From Streptomyces endocoffeicus (lineage in GTDB: Bacteria > Actinomycetota > Actinomycetes > Streptomycetales > Streptomycetaceae), in the NCBI RefSeq assembly GCF_016741935.1, contig NZ_JAERRG010000035.1, forward strand, positions 17,493-81,492: a stretch of DNA of 64,000 bases, written 5' to 3'. Of this stretch, positions 62,501-64,000 are shown in pieces. The first letter of the stretch is position 1. Each line of letters starts with the position of its first letter. Position numbers and translations under genes: made by a program. Below the pieces are notes generated by a model that worked only from the letters and a program-made list of their open reading frames with translations, was not told the DNA's origin and searched no databases.

Positions 62501-62929
62501 TTTTACGGAAATCGACGGGTCGAATTTTCCGTCCAGGTACTCGTGATCGGCTCCCTTGCTGTTGTCGACACCGATCAGAACGTCGAATTCACTCTTTGAC
62601 GCGTTTTGCTGAGTCTTCGTGACGGTGAAGCCTCGTTCTTCGAAAATCCTCTGTGCCTTGGCTGCGGTATTCTCGCCGACGCCGTCTTCAAGCACCAGAT
62701 TGATCGTGTGCTTTCTCGCAAGTTTCATCGCTCGCTTTCCGGTGACACAACTGTGCACCCTTGGATACAGGGAGTATGTGCACTCGACTCCCTTATCCGA
62801 TGTCGAATTGGAGCCAGTGTTCGTTTCGCGCGCTTCGGCAGATGTCATCTTTGCCGGGAGCATCGACAGCATCAAAAAAAAGACCAGCAGTATTGCCGAA
62901 CTTATTCTACGTCTTCCCTTGGCTTGCAA
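59498..62929 (-). CDS. Secreted GH84 beta-N-acetylglucosaminidase with F5/8C-type domains
   Basis: An 1143-residue protein starting at TTG 62929 (MQAKGRRRISSAILLVFFLM, a Sec signal) with GAGAGAGG upstream. A GH20b-like N-domain precedes the GH84 barrel (RGFIEGFYGTPWSHENRKDL; FGGDFKMNSYLYGPKDDPYH). Catalytic aspartates are D313-D314 in FAIFFDDSATNNDQLV, and substrate contacts in IMWTGDNVVSP and YMWWNYPVND are intact. A helical domain and at least two F5/8C-type beta-sandwiches follow (GRKTHIDNVLIAMDGTKYYK; SEIPIHDVRISSDTD). The enzyme removes O- or N-linked GlcNAc from glycans or glycoproteins. Codon use is much less G+C-rich than in all neighbours, with lysine AAG/AAA and asparagine abundant, suggesting transfer from a lower-G+C bacterium. 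The C-terminus is cut short by a frameshift (see 59253-59520). Confidence 0.9.
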   Translation of the reverse strand: MQAKGRRRISSAILLVFFLMLSMLPAKMTSAEARETNTGSNSTSDKGVECTYSLYPRVHSCVTGKRAMKLARKHTINLVLEDGVGENTAAKAQRIFEERGFTVTKTQQNASKSEFDVLIGVDNSKGADHEYLDGKFDPSISVKRDDGYALKISAADRVIAVMGADNSGAFYGVTTLDEILEQADGVLKDTLIQDYADVKFRGFIEGFYGTPWSHENRKDLMSFGGDFKMNSYLYGPKDDPYHASRWREPYPPEKLAELKELVDKGLETNVEFVWGAHVGGKINLGSDADVQALKDKFDQMYGIGVRQFAIFFDDSATNNDQLVNFITRIDSEYIKPKGDVKPIIFCPQYYRKDSGSQATINYLKSISRFPKDVEIMWTGDNVVSPVNQSVIDWVTQYIDRPVYMWWNYPVNDLGRAGYVHMGPTKGLYPGVKNVSGFASNPMNQAQASKVSLFSVADYTWNTDEYDAELSWQDSFDHVIRDDAKAARALRIFSANASNGLNPFNAGESSYLLPRMNTFKQRYAAGEDISKSGASLARSFKDISSAVDTLKEYQGTNGISGELTPWLDKMKKIAQASRSTVHGIQNLGEISANDPASIQAAMTLISERRAELKAAVSSSGKVVAQKEIVPFTEEILSLLEMQLMKTLSLPPKMHGFGSTTLDYTRMLDGDTATAANSGAVVSRGAYFGVNLGRKTHIDNVLIAMDGTKYYKKGVLEASIDNSNWTKVAEFETSTASAQGLDLDAQFLRYRATDEFTDENTGSPNRSLSVEEFQVNAEEPAEVYTNVSSLKNQALAFEGASAVLRNVAETTLEPGDYIGFQFNRLKNAHSLKIDDGLKFLTAEFSADGRNWSAMSWSDPRINAAKYIRVRNASKEARNFALTELSVRFGGSVSPSATAHNASIYSGNVNNIVDGAPSTYLWLRGSGGNRHFIFDLGSEIPIHDVRISSDTDVLSSGKIELSSDGISWRDPVTFANAGSDNVVGVGGKSARYVKLTDGVQSNWLKIHEIKVNSTVKEDTLVLSADLSGLEKLLDLDLFNYVDVGNTAGELTYNNINTPDATNLILMKNEGSEVKLKVKKSAQAGAAGTGDPEWIDAGTFTGAYQNIDLRKYAPVAEFKLEWGAGSGLRINELHVGKSDQRATTWLP

Positions 62930-64000
62930 TCTTGAATCCTCTCTCAGGCCCCGCTGTCCGAGCCCACATTCGGGGAAGTTTGTGACGAATCTGTTTCGCC
63001 GATGAAGATTTCAAGGCCGATGAATAAAGACGATGGCGCCGGTCGTGGACCGAAGTGCTCCCGCCGCAACGTGCCCGATAGGCCCGCGCTGCGGGACGTG
63101 AAGCGGTGGCTGGCGATGGGCCCCGGAGGGTTGGTGAACGTCCAAGCGATGGTCTGCATCCGCACGTGCCTGTTCGACGTCGGTCACCAGCTGCGCGCTC
63201 TGCTCGCCGAGCTCGTCGACCTGCCCCATGGTCGGCACGAGCCAGCTGTACGCATGAGCTGAGTGTCCGTTCACGGGTGCTTCGACCTACTTTCGGGGGC
63301 GATCGGAGCCGTACCTGCTGAAGTGGTGTAGACCATAGGCGAGGATGGGATCGGCGTCGAGAGCCTGTGAGTGCCGGAAGGGGAAGTCCGGCGTCCTCCA
63401 GCGGCGAGCGGTGTCGGCGTACTCCTGTGAGGGCTCCACCAAGTGCGGAAGAAGTCTGCACCAGTACGAGTTCTGGGCGGTCGGCGTCATCTCGTGGGAC
63501 AGGCGGTGGCGGGAAGGTGTACCTCGAGCACAACTGCGGTGCCGGCCACGGTCTGGTCCTCGTGCATGCTGAGCCGTTGGCTGGTCTTGACGTGCGTCCA
63601 GTGAGAGGGGGTAAGGGGAACGAGGCGGACATTGGCTCGGCCGCCGGGTGGAAGTTCTCGCGTTCTTGTCCGGTGTGGTTCTCGTTTCGGTGTCCAGGTG
63701 GGTGGATGCGGTTGAGTGGGCTGATCGGCGTTGTCTTGTGGGGTGTTCGGGGTGGTGGGGGAGGGCGTTGGGGCTGGACAGCTAGGTGAGAAGAGTTGGT
63801 CAGTGGTTGAGAATCGGCTGGCCAGCAAGCTGAAAGCTCCAATGGGGTAGGCCCTCTTCTTGATCATTTTTTGTGGGGCGTGGGTGGTCCCGTTGTGGTG
63901 GGGGAGTGTTGGGGGGACTGTGGCGGATGCTGAGGTGTTGCGGCCGGTCGCGGTGCGGGGGCCCCGCGGCCAGGGTGGGGGGCCTGGAGCGTTTGCCCCG
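62930..64000. other. Terminal gene-poor stretch, G/T-rich on the plus strand
   Basis: No gene with a recognisable family was found. Short minus-strand protein-like pieces exist: VPTMGQVDELGEQSAQLVTD near 63180-63240, YWCRLLPHLVEPSQEYADTA near 63420-63480, and LVPLTPSHWTHVKTSQRLSM near 63560-63620. They are interrupted and unassigned. From about 63650 the plus strand is strongly G- and T-rich. The last 60 bases hold G/C-rich inverted repeats such as GGGGGCCCC. The part nearest the GH84 start contains its ribosome-binding site at about 62939-62946. Confidence 0.45.

Noticed and set aside
63487..63867. A 126-codon minus-strand frame near the window end
   Set aside because: The N-terminal half is low-complexity Pro/Thr sequence. 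The protein-like part is short and continues in other frames, so it is at best a remnant and was not called as a gene.

Overview
This window comes from a high-G+C actinobacterium, almost certainly a Streptomyces. The signs are very high third-position G+C, twin-arginine and lipobox secretion signals, ABC sugar importers without an adjacent ATPase, and family-typical protein sequences. It looks like an accessory, possibly chromosome-arm, region. Carbohydrate catabolic modules are separated by stretches of dead genes and insertion-sequence debris (IS6, IS3, IS1182 and Tn3 types). No rRNA, tRNA or CRISPR array was recognised.

Layout. 1-6.5 kb: a partial AraC regulator, then two mirror-image pairs of AraC regulator and phytanoyl-CoA-type dioxygenase, embedded in transposase, protease and phosphodiesterase fragments. 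6.5-19.1 kb: a pentose module. It holds a GntR/FCD regulator, an MFS sugar transporter, a Tat-exported beta-helix protein that matches GH120 beta-xylosidases, a zinc alcohol dehydrogenase, an SDR, an enolase-superfamily sugar-acid dehydratase, an FAH-fold 2-keto-3-deoxy-acid dehydratase, a semialdehyde dehydrogenase and an SMP-30 lactonase. Together these describe a non-phosphorylative (Weimberg-type) route from xylo-oligosaccharide to 2-oxoglutarate, but the last enzyme is visibly broken. A 13-bp palindrome near CTGGTAAGACCAG occurs four times in the module's intergenic regions and is the likely GntR operator. 19.1-20.5 kb: decayed remains, including a 6-phospho-3-hexuloisomerase-like gene.

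20.5-36.7 kb: a secreted glycosidase island with a GH31 enzyme carrying a carbohydrate-binding module, a GH20 hexosaminidase with two F5/8C domains, a multidomain GH65 enzyme, and two paralogous secreted proteins of unknown activity that flank the GH20 gene. A decayed GntR gene and an S9-peptidase fragment lie between the last paralogue and the GH65 gene. 37.2-52.8 kb: a second module under a LacI regulator, with a binding-protein/two-permease importer translationally coupled to an M1 aminopeptidase, a 2-hydroxyacid dehydrogenase, two tandem M60 (mucinase/enhancin-like) metallopeptidases, a PL8 polysaccharide lyase and a DUF2264 protein. Three LacI-type operators tie its transcription units together. 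The remnant of a second PL8 gene between the M60 genes shows that the locus once held a duplicated M60-PL8 pair.

53-64 kb: a frameshifted SEC-C protein, a 5'-truncated tyrosine recombinase, a TetR/ketopantoate-reductase divergent pair, a Tn3 transposase fragment interrupted by an apparently intact IS1182-family element, and a low-G+C GH84 beta-N-acetylglucosaminidase whose C-terminus has been put out of frame. The region ends in a G/T-rich stretch without recognisable genes.

Together, the M60 peptidases, PL8 lyase, DUF2264, GH20, GH84, GH31 and GH65 enzymes look like machinery for dismantling glycoproteins or glycosaminoglycans rather than only plant polymers. The two paralogues around GH20 are the best candidates for an undescribed enzyme family.
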